From the NCBI GenBank assembly GCA_018398815.1, contig CM031622.1, positions 17,877,471 to 17,941,470 of the forward strand: a DNA stretch of 64,000 nucleotides. The letters run 5' to 3'. Both the position numbers and the translations under genes were made by a program. The notes under the pieces were generated by a model. It had not been told where the DNA came from. It made no database searches and was given only the letters and a program-made list of their open reading frames with translations. This DNA comes from Conus ventricosus (lineage: Eukaryota > Mollusca > Gastropoda > Neogastropoda > Conidae). This document shows, piece after piece, positions 22,835 to 35,396 of this stretch. Numbering within the stretch: position 1 is the stretch's first letter; every line of letters starts with the position of its first letter.

Positions 22835-22873
22835 TGGGACCGGCGTCTTCCTGTTGTCCATGACAACCGACAG
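22835..22873 (+). CDS. Possible 39-bp microexon, unknown product
   Basis: The acceptor TTCCTTCCTTCTCCAG and a donor at CGACAG/GTAGGG flank 13 open codons reading WDRRLPVVHDNRQ. The splice-site pair is good, but the exon is very short and has no supporting neighbour. Confidence 0.2.
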
Positions 22874-23796
22874 GTAGGGGAAACAACCCCCACAGACAGC
22901 GCAAAACCACTGAGTTTGCGGCTGTCTGGTTTTGAGACCAACACTCCCTCCCCCCCCTCCCCCCCCTTTCCCCCTCCCCAACTTGTCACCAATCATTAGA
23001 GGCTGCATGGAGAGTTTGAATGGCTGGATTAAGGCAGCCACCTTCCACCTTCCTACGTCTGGCTGCCCCTAAAGTAAGAGACTTTGACAGCTACGTGCGA
23101 ACTTGTTGAGACCGGATGAGTGTTTGAGGTCAGCTGACGAGACTGCAGGACAATGGGACCCCAGGCCCCGTGGCATGGACCATCGCACTGCCGATTGTTC
23201 AAGGTGTGACCAACTGCCAGGTTCGCCCGTGAGGGCTTGAAGTGAACGCAGTGTTGGAGACGGACGCTGTTTTGTGCAGGTCGATCCACAGCAACGGCCA
23301 TGCCTTGGTTTGTTGCCCGCGAGCGAAAACGTCATGACACGCGCTCTCGACTCGTGGCTACTGCGTTCGTGCGAGTCGAAAATGTCTTTTTCCTTTCACA
23401 CACACACACACACACACACATGAGAGGAGACGATGAATAAGGTCTTGCCTGCAGTCTGTAGTTGGTGCGCATTAAAGAACACACGGAAGTAGGGAAATTG
23501 TCCCGGGCATGATTTTGCAGGAAAATCCTCAACAGAAACAGGCGCAAATGAAAAACAAATATGTAGTGATGTCCTGATATGGCAAAGACGAATTTCACAA
23601 TGATGAATTTAGTGTGACGATGGAGTAATATAAAACTACATACACACAGAACCCCAACACCCCTCTCACCCGCCCCCAACAACCACCATCCATAACAGTC
23701 TGTAGTAGTTGGTGGATAGAGGATGTGAGGGGGGGGGGGGGGGTGTTTACATATAGCATTGAAGTACAAACGGCAAATAGGCAAATTCTACAGAGG

Positions 23797-24217
23797 GGGA
23801 AAAGCCACAGATGATGAGTGGGGGTGGGGAGGGGGAAAGCCACAGATGATGAGTGGGGGTGGGGAGGGGGAAAGCCACAGATGATGAGTGGCGGTGGGGG
23901 AGGGGGAAAGCCACAGATGATGAGTGGGGGTGGGGAGGGGGAAAGCCACAGATGAGTGGGGGTGGGGAGGGGGAAAGCCACAGATGATGAGTGGGGGTGG
24001 GAGGGGGAAAGCCACAGATGATGAGTGGGGGTGGGGAGGGGTAAAGCCACAGATGATGAGTGGCGGTGGGGAGGGGAAAGCCACAGATGATGAGTGGGGG
24101 TGGGGAGGGGGAAAGCCACAGATGATGAGTGGGGGTGCGGAGGGGAAAAGCCACAGATGATGAGTGGCGGTGGGGAGGGGGAAAGCCACAGATGATGAGT
24201 GGGGGTGGGGGAGGGGG
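23797..24217. repeat. Minisatellite, 35-bp G-rich unit, about 12 copies
   Basis: Unit: GAAAGCCACAGATGATGAGT plus GGGGGTGGGGAGGGG. Every unit has three G-runs on the plus strand, so G-quadruplex formation within or between units is plausible. A poly-G run at 24251-24271 follows. Confidence 0.94.
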
Positions 24218-24250
24218 ATTAAGAAGTGTGGAAGCTGGCGGATGGCAGCT

Positions 24251-24271
24251 GGGGGGGGGGGGGGGGGGGGG
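24251..24271. repeat. Poly-G tract
   Basis: About 21 G just past the 35-bp array. More G-rich DNA continues to 24375, and a poly-C run lies at 24480-24494. Confidence 0.9.
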
Positions 24272-24525
24272 ACGTCTTCCCTGGAGAACCAAACCGTATC
24301 AAGGGTGGGGTGAAGGGTGTGCGGAGATCAGTGGGGGTGGGTGGGTAGGTAGGTAGGGAGGGAGGGGCTGAGGGTGGGTATGCAGTCACTAAAACCATCA
24401 CAGAAAATCTCATGATCGTTCGGACAGGGAGAGGTGGTGGAGGAGGTAGAGTGGTGAGTGGTATTTGGGATCCCTGTAGCCCCCCCCCCCCCCCTTTCCC
24501 CGTCGTTCCCTGCTCCTTTCCTCGT

Positions 24526-25362
24526 CAACACCCACCTGTGCTGTTGATAATCAGATCAATGCCCACCTGTGCTGTTGACAATCAGATCAATACCCACCTG
24601 TGCTTTTGACGATCAGATCAATACCCACCTGTGCTGTTGATAATCAGATCAATACCCACCTGTGCCGTTGACAATCAGATCAATACCCACCTCTGCCGTT
24701 GACAATCAGATCAATACCCACCTGTGCCGTTGATAATCAGATCAATACCCACCTGTGCCGTTGACAATCAGATCAATACCCACCTGTGCTGTTGACGATC
24801 AGATCAATACCCACCTGTGCTATTGACAATCAGATCAATACCCACCTGTGCTGTTGACAATCAGATCAATACCCACTTGTGCTGTTGGCAATCGGATCAA
24901 TACCCCACCTGTGCTGTTGACGATCAGATCAATACCCACTTGTGCTGTTGACGATCAGATCAATACCCACCTGTGCTGTTGACAATCAGATCAATACCCA
25001 CCTGTGCTGTTGACAATCAGATCAATACCCACTTGTGCTGTTGACAATCGGATCAATACCCCACCTGTGCTGTTGACGATCAGATCAATACCCACCTGTG
25101 CTGTTGACGATCAGATCAATACCCACCTGTGCTGTTGACGATCAGATCAATACCCACCTGTGCTGTTGACGATCAGATCAATACCCACCTGTGCTGTTGA
25201 CAATCGGATAATACCCCACCTGTGCTGTTGACGATCAGATCAATACCCACCTGTGCTGTTGACGATCAGATCAATACCCACCTGTGCTGTTGACAATCGG
25301 ATCAATACCCCACCTGTGCTGTTGACGATCAGATCAATACCCACCTGTGCTGTTGACGATCA
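24526..25362. repeat. Minisatellite, 31-bp unit, about 27 copies
   Basis: Unit: CCCACCTGTGCTGTTGACGA plus TCAGATCAATA. A 32-bp variant with an extra C (ATACCCCACC) recurs at regular intervals after 24900, which suggests duplication of multi-unit blocks. Confidence 0.95.
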
Positions 25363-25439
25363 GGACACTCTCGGAGCGAGGGGGAGGAGGATAGGTTGAG
25401 ATGCTGGTGGGAGAAAGTCAGCTGGCACTTGTTTGTGTA

Positions 25440-25452
25440 TCAGAGAGAGAGC

Positions 25453-25486
<34 letters not shown>

Positions 25487-25556
25487 GAGAGATTTCTTCC
25501 ATTTATTGATTGAATAGGATCCCCCATCTTCCCCTTCTTCCCCCCCCCCCCCCCAA

Positions 25557-25614
<58 letters not shown>

Positions 25615-25635
25615 TGTACTTAAGTGTGCTTGTGT

Positions 25636-25680
<45 letters not shown>

Positions 25681-25701
25681 CGCGCGCGCGCGCGCACGTG
25701 C

Positions 25702-25790
<89 letters not shown>

Positions 25791-25820
25791 TGCATGCGTG
25801 CGCGTGTGTATACGTACGAT
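25440..25820. repeat. Compound microsatellite (GA)n, C run, (GT)n, (CG)n, (GT)n
   Basis: GA at 25440-25491, about 14 C near 25541-25554, then GT to about 25788 interrupted by GCGCGCGCGCGCGCACGTGC near 25680. Z-DNA potential is high. Confidence 0.95.
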
Positions 25821-25841
25821 TGAGAGCTTGTGAGAACCAGC

Positions 25842-28800
25842 GTGAATATGTTCACCTTAACTGAGTATACCTAGCTGCAATCGTGAATATGTTCACCTTA
25901 ACTGAGTATACCTGGCTGCAATCGTGAATATGTTTACCTTAACTGAGTATACCTAGATGCAATCGTGAATATGTTTACCTTAACTGAGAATACCTAGCTG
26001 CAATCGTGAACATGTTTACCTTAACTGAGTATACCTAGCTGCAATCGTGAACATGTTTACCTTAACTGAGTATACCTAGCTGCAATCGTGAATATGTTTA
26101 CCTTAACTGAGTATACCTGGCTGCAATCGTGAATATGTTTACCTTAACTGAGTATACCTAGCTGCAATCGTGAATATGTTTACCGTAACTGAGTATACCT
26201 AGCTGCAATCGTGAGTATGTTTACCTTAACTGAGTATACCTAGCTGCAATAGTGAATATGTTTGACCCTAGCTGAGTATACCTGGCTGCAATCGTGAATA
26301 TGTTTACCGTAACTGAGTATACCTGGCTGCAATCGTGAATATGTTTACCGTAACTGAGTATTCCTGGCTGCAATCGTGAATATGTTTACCTTAGCTGAGT
26401 ATACCTAGCTGCAATCGTGAATATGTTTACCGTAACTGAGTATACCTGGCTGCAATCGTGAATATGTTTACCTTAGCTGAGTATACCTAGCTGCAATCGT
26501 GAATATGTTTACCTTAACTGAGAATACCTGGCTGCAATCGTGAATATGTTTACCTTAACTGAGTATACCTAGCTGCAATCGTGAATATGTTTACCTTAGA
26601 TGAGTATACCTAGCTGCAATCGTGAATATGTTTACCGTAACTGAGTATACCTGGCTGCAATCGTGAATATGTTTACCTTAACTGAGTATACCTAGCTGCA
26701 ATCGTGAATATGTTTACCATAACTGAGAATACCTGGCTGCAATCGTGAATATGTTTACCTTAGCTGAGTATACCTAGCTGCAATCGTGAATATGTTTACC
26801 TTAACTGAGAATACCGGGCTGCAATCGTGAATATGTTTACCTTAACTGAGTATACCTAGCTGCAATCGTGAATATGTTTACCTTAGCTGAGTATACCTAG
26901 ATGCAATCGTGAATATGTTTACCGTAACTGAGTATACCTGGCTGCAATCGTGAATATGTTCACCTTAGCTGAGTATACCTGGCTGCAATCGTGAATATGT
27001 TCACCTTAGCTGAGTATACCTAGCTGCAATAGTGAATATGTTTACCTTAACTGAGAATACCTGGCTGCAATCGTGAATATGTTTACCTTAATTGAGTGTA
27101 CCTGGCTGCAATCGTGAATGTGTTTACCTTAACTGAGTATACCTGGCTGCAATCGTGAATATGTTTACCTTAACTGAGTATACCTAGCTGCAATCGTGAA
27201 TATGTTTACCCTGAGTATACCTAGCTGCAATCGTGAATATGTTTGACCGTAGCTGAGTATACCTGGCTGCAATCGTGAATATGTTTACCGTAACTGAGTA
27301 TACCTGGCTGCAATCGTGAATATGTTTACCTTAGCTGAGTATACCTAGCTGCAATCGTGAATATGTTTACCTTAGCTGAGTATACCTAGCTGCAATCGTG
27401 AATATGTTTACCTTAGCTGAGAATACCTAGCTGCAATCGTGAATACGTTTACCGTAACTGAGTATACCTGGCTGCAATGGTGAATATGTTTACCTTAACT
27501 GAGTATACCTGGCTGCAATCGTGAATATGTTTACCTTAACTGAGTACACCTGGCTGCAATCGTGAATATGTTTACCTTAACTGAGTATACCTAGCTGCAA
27601 TCGTGAATATGTTTACCTTAACTGAGTATACCTAGCTGCAATCGTGAATATGTTTACCTTAACTGAGTATACCTGGCTGCAATCGTGAATATGTTTACAT
27701 TAACTGAGTATACCTGGCTCCAATCGTGAATATGTTTACCTTAACTGAGTATACCTAGCTGCAATCGTGAATATGTTTACCTTAACTGAGTATACCTTGC
27801 TGCAATCGTGAATATGTTTACATTAACTGAGTATACCTAGCTGCAATCGTAAATATGTTTACATTAACTGAGTATACCTAGCTGCAATCGTGAATATGTT
27901 TACCTTAACAGAGTATACCTAGCTGCAATCGTGAATATGTTTACCTTAACTGAGTATACCTAGCTGCAATCGTGAATATGTTTACCTTAACTGAGTATAC
28001 CTGGCTGCAATCGTGAATATGTTTACCTTAACTGAGTATACCTAGCTGCAATCGTGAATATGTTTACCGTAACTGAGTATACCTAGCTGCAATCATGAGT
28101 ATGTTTACCTTAACTGAGTATACCTAGCTGCAATAGTGAATATGTTTGACCCTAGCTGATATACCTGGCTGCAATCGTGAATATGTTTACCGTAACTGAG
28201 TATACCTGGCTGCAATCGTGAATATGTTTACCGTAACTGAGTATTCCTGGCTGCAATCGTGAATATGTTTACCTTAGCTGAGTATACCTAGCTGCAATCG
28301 TGAATATGTTTACCGTAACTGAGTATACCTGGCTGCAATCGTGAATATGTTTACCTTAGCTGAGTATACCTAGCTGCAATCGTGAATATGTTTACCGTAA
28401 CTGAGAATACCTGGCTGCAATCGTGAATATGTTTACCGTAACTGAGTATACCTAGCTGCAATCGTGAATATGTTTACCTTAGATGAGTATACCTAGCTGC
28501 AATCGTGAATATGTTTACCGTAACTGAGTATACCTGGCTGCAATCGTGAATATGTTTACCTTAACTGAGTATACCTAGCTGCAATCGTGAATATGTTTAC
28601 CTTAACTGAGAATACCTGGCTGCAATCGTGAATATGTTTACCTTAACTGAGTATACCTAGCTGCAATCGTGAATATGTTTACCTTAGCTGAGTATACCTA
28701 GCTGCAATCGTGAATATGTTTACCGTAACTGAGTATACCTGGCTGCAATCGTGAATATGTTTACCTTAACTGAGTATACCTAGCTGCAATCGTGAATATG

Positions 28801-30508
28801 TTTACCATAACTGAGAATACCTGGCTGCAATCGTGAATATGTTTACCTTAGCTGAGTATACCTAGCTGCAATCGTGAATATGTTTACCTTAACTGAGAAT
28901 ACCTGGCTGCAATCGTGAATATGTTTACCTTAACTGAGTATACCTAGCTGCAATCGTGAATATGTTTACTTTAGCTGAGTATACCTAGCTGCAATCGTGA
29001 ATATGTTTACCGTAACTGAGTATACCTGGCTGCAATCGTGAATATGTTCACCTTAGCTGAGTATACCTAGCTGCAATAGTGAATATGTTTACCTTAACTG
29101 AGAATACCTGGCTGCAATCGTGAATATGTTTACCTTAATTGAGTGTACCTAGCTGCAATCGTGAATATGTTTACCTTAGCTGAGTATACCTGGCTGCAAT
29201 CGTGAATTGTTTACCTTAACTGAGTATACCTGGCTGCAATCGTGAATATGTTTACCTTAACTGAGTATACCTAGCTGCAATCGTGAATATGTTTACCCTG
29301 AGTATACCTAGCTGCAATCGTGAATATGTTTGACCGTAGCTGAGTATACCTGGATGCAATCGTGAATATGTTTACCGTAACTGAGTATACCTGGCTGCAA
29401 TCGTGAATATGTTTACCTTAGCTGAGTATACCTAGCTGCAATCGTGAATATGTTTACCTTAGCTGAGTATACCTAGCTGCAATCGTGAATATGTTTACCT
29501 TAGCTGAGAATACCTAGCTGCAATCGTGAATACGTTTACCGTAACTGAGTATACCTGGCTGCAATCGTGAATATGTTTACCGTAACTGAGTATACCTGGC
29601 TGCAATCGTGAATATGTTTACCTTAACTGAGTATACCTGGCTGCAATCGTGAATATGTTACCTTAACTGAGTATACCTAGCTGCAATCGTGAATATGTTT
29701 ACCTTAACTGAGTATACCTAGCTGCAATCGTGAATATGTTTACCTTAACTGAGTATACCTGGCTGCAATCGTGAATATGTTTACCTTAACTGAGTATACC
29801 TGGCTGCAATCGTGAATATGTTTACCTTAACTGAGTATACCTAGCTGCAATCGTGAATATGTTTACCTTAACTGAGTATACCTGGCTGCAATCGTGAATA
29901 TTTTTACCTTAACTGAGTATACCTAGCTGCAATCGTAAATATGTTTACATTAACTGAGTATACCTAGCTGCAATCGTGAATATGTTTCCTTAACAGAGTA
30001 TACCTAGCTGCAATCGTGAATATGTTTACCTTAACTGAGTATACCTAGCTGCAATCGTGAATATGTTTACCTTAACTGAGTATACCTAGCTGCAATCGTG
30101 AATATGTTTACCTTAACTGAGTATACCTAGCTGCAATCGTGAATATGTTTACCTTAACTGAGTATACCTAGCTGCAATCGTGAATATGTTTACCTTAACT
30201 GAGTATACCTGGCTGCAATCGTGAATATGTTTACATTAACTGAGTATACCTAGCTGCAATCGTGAATATGTTTACCTTAACTGAGTATACCTAGCTGCAA
30301 TCGTGAATATGTTTACCTTAACTGAGTATACCTGGCTGCAATCGTGAATATGTTTACCTTAACTGAGTATACCTAGCTGCAATCGTGAATATGTTTACCT
30401 TAACTGAGTATACCTAGCTGCAATCGTGAATATGTTTACCTTAACTGAGTATACCTTGCTGCAATCGTGAATATGTTTACCTTAACTGAGTATACCTGGC
30501 TGCAATCG
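25842..30508. repeat. Minisatellite B, 41-bp unit, about 113 copies
   Basis: Unit: GCAATCGTGAATATGTTTAC plus CTTAACTGAGTATACCTAGCT. It shares its period but not its sequence with array A at 18108-21650. Main variants are CTGGCT, CCGTAACTG, TTAGCTG and GAGAATACC. Rare markers recur in order. The word TTTGACCCTAGCTG occurs at 26261 and 28145, GAGTATTCCTGG near 26357 and 28240, and TTTGACCGTAGCTG near 27242 and 29329. These show a duplicated block of about 1.9-2.1 kb. The last copy breaks at GCAATCGGTACACTG. Confidence 0.95.
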
Positions 30509-30571
30509 GTACACTGAAAATGGAGGAGGATCGTTCAGCATGCTCTAGAAATTGTTTGAAGCAAGCAATCC

Positions 30572-31080
30572 AGCAGATCAGTCAATGCAGAGACAGCTGA
30601 CAGCCAATCTCATGCAAGACAGTGAAGCCAACATCATGCAGAGACAGCTGACAGCCAATCAGTCAATGCAGAGACAGCTGACAGCCAATCAGTCAATGGA
30701 GAGACAGCTGACAGCCAATCAGTCAATGCAGCAGACAGCCAATAAGTCAATGCAGCAGACAGCTGACAGCCAATCAGTCAATGCAGAGACAGCTGACAGC
30801 CAATCAGTCAATGCAGCAGAAGCTGACAGCCAATCAGTCAATGCAGCAGACAGCTGACAGCCAATCAGTCAATGCAGAGACAGCTGAAAGCCAATCAGTC
30901 AATGCAGCAGATAAGATAAGATAATGTTGCTTATAGCCCAGCCGACCGCAAAGGGCCACATCAGGGCTGTCAATGCAGCAGACAGCTGACAGCCAATCAG
31001 TCAATGGAGAGACAGCTGACAGCCAATCAGTCAATGCAGAGACAGCTGACAGCCAATCAGTCAATGCAGCAGACAGCTCA
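30572..31080. repeat. Minisatellite, 30-bp unit, about 14 copies, split by an insertion
   Basis: Unit: CAATGCAGAGACAGCTGACA plus GCCAATCAGT, with a GCAGCAGACAG variant. An unrelated segment of about 60 bp interrupts it at 30910-30970. Confidence 0.93.
30910..30970 (-). mobile_element. Short SINE-like 3' fragment inserted in the minisatellite
   Basis: On the minus strand it reads AGCCCTGATGTGGCCC, GTCGGCTGGGCTATAAGC and an (ATCTT)-like tail, matching 5864-6000. The word GTCAATGCAGCAG stands on both sides. This would fit a 13-bp target-site duplication, though the word is also array sequence, so the duplication is not certain. Confidence 0.6.
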
Positions 31081-31139
31081 AGAGAGGATCTGGTGGAGGA
31101 GGGAAACAATGATAAAACCTGATTTTTCCGCTTTGCACC

Positions 31140-31820
31140 AGGTCTCCGACAGCTAATGGTGGATCAGACCTATGTCACAAGGTCTCCGACAGCTATGTGG
31201 ATCAGACCTATGTCACAAGGTCTCCGACAGCTATGTGGATCAGACCTATGTCACAAGGTCTCCGACAGCTATGTGGATCAGACCTATGTCACAACGTCTC
31301 CGACAGCTATGTGGATCAGACCTATGTCACAAGGTCTCCGACAGCTATGTGGATCAGACCTATGTCACAAGTCTCCGACAGCTATGTGGATCAGACCTAT
31401 GTCACAAGGTCTCCGACAGCTATGTGGATCAGACCTATGTCACAACGTCTCCGACAGCTATGTGGATCAGACCTATGTCACAAGGTCTCCGACAGCTATG
31501 TGGATCAGACATAGTATATGTCACAACGTCTCCGACAGCTATGTGAATCAGACCTATGTCACAAGGTCTCCGACAGCTATGTGGATCAGACGTAGTATAC
31601 GTCACAACGTCTCCGACAGCTATGTGAATCAGACCTATGTCACAAGGTCTCCGACAGCTAAGTGGATCAGACATAGTATATGTCACAACGTCTCCGACAG
31701 CTATGTGGATCAGACATAGTATATGTCACAAGGTCTCCGACCGCTATGTGGATCAGACACAGAATATATCACAAGGTCCCCGACAGCTATGTGGATCAGA
31801 CATAGTATATGTCACAACTA
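31140..31820. repeat. Minisatellite, 38-bp unit with 44-bp variant, about 17 copies
   Basis: Unit: GGTCTCCGACAGCTATGTGG plus ATCAGACCTATGTCACAA. The longer form replaces ACCTATG with ACATAGTATATG and occurs mainly in the right half, alternating with the short form. Confidence 0.95.
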
Positions 31821-31875
31821 AGGTGACTTAGGCACCCGATCCGACAGGTAGGTTCGAACAATGAAGTGGAAGTGG

Positions 31876-31952
31876 GGGGGGGGGGGGGGGCATCGAGTGG
31901 ACGGAGTTCAGAGTGGCAACACCTGTGTCAGGGGAGAGGGGGAGGGGGGGGG
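31876..31952. repeat. Poly-G tracts
   Basis: About 16 G at 31875-31890, and a second G-rich stretch near 31935-31952. Confidence 0.85.
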
Positions 31953-32071
31953 AGGTTCTGATCGTGTGCTGAGAACCGCTGCCAAGCTCTCTTCTTCCTG
32001 CCACAGCGTCATCGTCATGATGCAGTTCTTGGTATTGCAGGGGGCCGTGGTCAACTTTTTTTTCCGTTTCT

Positions 32072-32124
<53 letters not shown>

Positions 32125-32137
32125 GTGTGTGTGTGTG
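32072..32137. repeat. (CT)n-(GT)n microsatellite
   Basis: CT repeats of about 48 bp followed by GTGTGT. Confidence 0.92.
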
Positions 32138-32139
32138 TT

Positions 32140-32890
32140 GAATGTTACTGGCGAAATCACCAGGGACAACTTCCGTGTCACAATCGGTTCTTCCCCGCGC
32201 GGTATCATGTATGTCCATCAACCACTGTATCAGTGGTAAGACACTTGAGAGGCAGGTGGCTGGCATCACCCTGGGAGGCCTCTTGCGGTAGTATCAAAGA
32301 GAGGTGAAAACGACCGTCCTACGCCAAGCACCAGAGAGTATGAAACAACTGTGGGCGGCGAGATGACAGAAAATTGCCCTTTCCGTCTGATCATAACTTG
32401 AACCGACTCCTTCGCATCCGCGCGTCACACGTCCTCAGCCGCGTCAGCCCCATTCCACATGCGAGCAAACATTCGGCCCCTCACCGAAAACGGCTCCCCG
32501 GGGACATTTCGCAGCACCCTGTCTCCCGGCAAACAACGAGGTGCAACAATATTGTCCCCGCGTCATCTGGTGGACCTGTATCCGCCGCGTGTTGACCACG
32601 TCTTGTTCTGCTTGTGAGCGGGACAGTAGGTGTGTCCATTCCGGTGAGAGGTTTGTACCTGGGGTTGGTTTTGTTGTTGGCTGAGCCAAACAGGCTTTAT
32701 AACGGCCTTTCTGGTGAAGGTCTGTGGACAGCATCGGGCACGTTTCATGTCCTCTTTACCACGGTGTGGAAACTGCTTGACAAACACCGGGAGGGGTCCG
32801 CTGGTTTTGAAGGCTGTAGTCACACAGCCTGTTCAGCGACTGATAATGTGGTGGTTTGTGTATTATTCTGTGAGTGAGTAGTTGAGTGTG
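32140..32890. other. Unique intergenic DNA
   Basis: No recognisable gene or repeat. It is moderately GC-rich around 32380-32600. Confidence 0.5.
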
Positions 32891-32896
32891 TGTTTT

Positions 32897-33036
32897 GAGA
32901 GAGAGAGAGACAGAGACAGACAGACAGACAAATGTGTGTGTGCGGGCGCGCGTGTGTGTATGTGTGTTACAGACAGGCAAGATGCACAGAGAGACAGACA
33001 GACCGATAGATAGACGGGCAAGACGTGCAGAGAGAG

Positions 33037-33101
<65 letters not shown>

Positions 33102-33170
33102 TGGACGGACGGATAGGCAGACAGACATACAACAGACAGAGGCAGACAGACAAACAGAGAGGGAGAGAGA
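32897..33170. repeat. Compound (GA)n / (ACAG)n / (GT)n microsatellite
   Basis: A GA core near 33030-33098 is flanked by CAGACAGA words and a short GT/GC run at 32933-32966. Confidence 0.92.
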
Positions 33171-33237
33171 GAATGCCCTTTGAGAATGCACATTCGCCGC
33201 GGCTTGTGCATGTCGCGTGCTAATGTGGAGGCCGTCC

Positions 33238-33346
33238 TGTCAGGCCAGGGACAGACAATACGTTGGACTGGCCACTAGACAGGCCAGGGACAGACAATAC
33301 GTTGGACTGGCCACTAGACAGGCCAGGGACAGACAATACGTTGGAG
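33238..33346. repeat. Short tandem repeat, 39 bp x 3
   Basis: Copies share CAGGCCAGGGACAGACAATA plus CGTTGGACTGGCCACTAGA. The third is truncated. Confidence 0.9.
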
Positions 33347-33387
33347 GCTTTGGCCAGCTGCCACCCAGCTCACTGACACGGCAGCTG

Positions 33388-33462
33388 GTCAGGTAAACAA
33401 TGCTCTATGTAAACAATGTTCCATGTAAACAATGCTCCATGTAAACAATGTTCCATGTATAT
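33388..33462. repeat. Short tandem repeat, 16 bp x 4
   Basis: GTAAACAATGCTCCAT and GTAAACAATGTTCCAT alternate. Confidence 0.88.
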
Positions 33463-33558
33463 GCAGACGCACATGCAGTTCCGGAACTTTCATGGTTCGC
33501 TAAATCCGTCTGTCAACTGCAGTGAGACGGGACAGCAGATTGAGAGATTGTGTGAGAT

Positions 33559-33612
33559 TTAAAAAAAAAAAAAAAAAAAAGAAAGTAAAAAAGAAAGAAA
33601 GAAAAGAAAAAT
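33559..33612. repeat. A-rich tract
   Basis: A run of about 20 A followed by GAAAGTAAAAAAGAAAG. It could be an old poly-A tail, but no element body is recognised upstream. Confidence 0.8.
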
Positions 33613-34042
33613 GACTTGTTTTTTCGGGGGGAAAGAGGACGGGGCCAAGAGGGGTGGCAGTGGTGTTGCCTTTGGCAGGAAGTTAGGTTTTCGCCCGCGC
33701 TCTCTTGGCTGGCTGGTTTGACTTAACAAAATCACGCGAACTCTAAGGAATTAATTTGAACTCTAAGGAATTAATTTGAATGAAAGAAGGTGGAAAGACG
33801 GAAGATCGCCCAAAGACGAAACCATGAACCGTTCATGCAGATCCGTGGTGCGGATCCTGATCAGAGGACGGATACAGGATCTGTTCGACTGTGGCAGATG
33901 TCTTTGCGCTCCCGGTACCCTTGTAGTTATAAACACATTCCATTCCATTCTGATGTTTCTATCCCAAGCCACGAGGCGATGGGGGCAAGGGCGAAATCGG
34001 AACGTTTCAACGTCAAAATCGGGTTTAAAAAAGAAAGGAAAG

Positions 34043-34080
<38 letters not shown>

Positions 34081-34600
34081 ATGAATTCTGTTTCTTGTGA
34101 AAACATATTCAACACAACCATGAAAGTGAATCGTTTACCGACAAAAGAGAAAGCTGGAATCAAATGAAAAAGGTTGACCTTAAAATGAAAATCAAACCCA
34201 GTGGAACCCAGTATGGGGGGTGGGGGGGAGAGAGATAAATGCAAGTAAGCGATTAATCCGTCATGATGACAGCGACTAAGCAAAGATTTAGTAGAAGATG
34301 GGGAGGGAGGGGGGGGGGAGAAAAGGAAAAGAAAGAAAATGAGATGAGGATGTGGTGATGGTCATGGGTTGGGTGGAGAAAAGGGACGGGGAGGGAGCGG
34401 GAAGGTGAAGAAGGGGGTTGTGAATTACTGAATCCTTCGCTAACAGCACGTGGGAGCCTCTGACTCTGTCTTGTTCACATCTGTGCAGACATATTCCAGT
34501 TCCTCCCTTCGGATGGGACCGTAAACCGAGGTCCTGGGCGTGAAAGGCAAGCATAGACAGTTTCAGCTAAAAAGCCACACCAGTGAAACGCACACCAGTG
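33612..34600. other. Unique DNA with small repeats
   Basis: Includes a 20-bp direct pair (AACTCTAAGGAATTAATTTG at 33740-33779), a GA run at 34046-34077 and G-rich patches near 34215 and 34300. No gene is supported. Confidence 0.5.
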
Positions 34601-34605
34601 AAACG

Positions 34606-35396
34606 CACGATCTGGTAGAGGGTACAAGGCAGAGGGCAGAGGGTGAAAAGCATCATCTGGTAGAGGGTACAAGGCAGAGGGCAGAGGGTGAAAAGCATCA
34701 TCTGGTAGAGGGTACAAGGCAGAGGGTGAAAAGCATCATCTGGTAGAGGGTACAAGGCAGAGGGTGAAAAGCATCATCTGGTAGAGGGTACAAGGCAGAG
34801 GGCAGAGGGTGAAAAGCATCATCTGGTAGAGGGTACAAGGCAGAGGGTGAAAAGCATCATCTGGTAGAGGTACAAGGCAGAGGGTGAAAAGCATCATCTG
34901 GTAGAGGGTACAAGGCAGAGGGTGAAAAGCATCATCTGGTAGAGGGTACAAGGCAGAGGGCAGAGGGTGAAAAGCATCATCTGGTAGAGGGTACAAGGCA
35001 GAGGGTGAAAAGCATCATCTGGTAGAGGGTACAAGGCAGAGGGTGAAAAGCATCATCTGGTAGAGGGTACAAGGCAGAGGGTGAAAAGCATCATCTGGTA
35101 GAGGGTACACGGTAGAGGGTGAAAAGCATCATCTGGTAGAGGGTACAAGGTAGAGGGTGAAAAGCATCATCTGGTAGAGGGTACAGGGTAGAGGGTGAAA
35201 AGCATCATCTGGTAGAGGGTACAAGGTAGAGGGTGAAAAGCATCATCTGGTAGAGGGTACAAGGCAGAGGGTGAAAAGCATCATCTGGTAGAGGGTACAA
35301 GGTACAGGGTGAAAAGCATCATCTGGTCCTTTCAGATGTGTACAAGGCAGAGGGTATGGGGTGAAAGGCATCATCTGGTAGAGGGTACAAGGGTGG
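34606..35396. repeat. Minisatellite, 38-bp unit with 45-bp variant, about 19 copies
   Basis: Unit: AAAAGCATCATCTGGTAGAG plus GGTACAAGGCAGAGGGTG. The longer form has a second CAGAGGG, a 7-bp internal duplication. Late copies carry GGTAGAGGG. Confidence 0.95.

Larger units (their letters stand above)
21900..23795. other. Unique-looking intergenic DNA with homopolymer tracts
   Basis: No intact gene. The stretch contains G-rich runs near 21995-22020 and 22640-22680, a CA run at 23399-23420 and a G run at 23729-23744. There is a possible short exon at 22835-22873 preceded by a CRE-like word. Confidence 0.55.

Noticed and set aside
33776..34084. 102-codon frame near GA repeat
   Set aside because: Ends in GA-derived arginine-glutamate and has a second overlapping open frame. 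No support.
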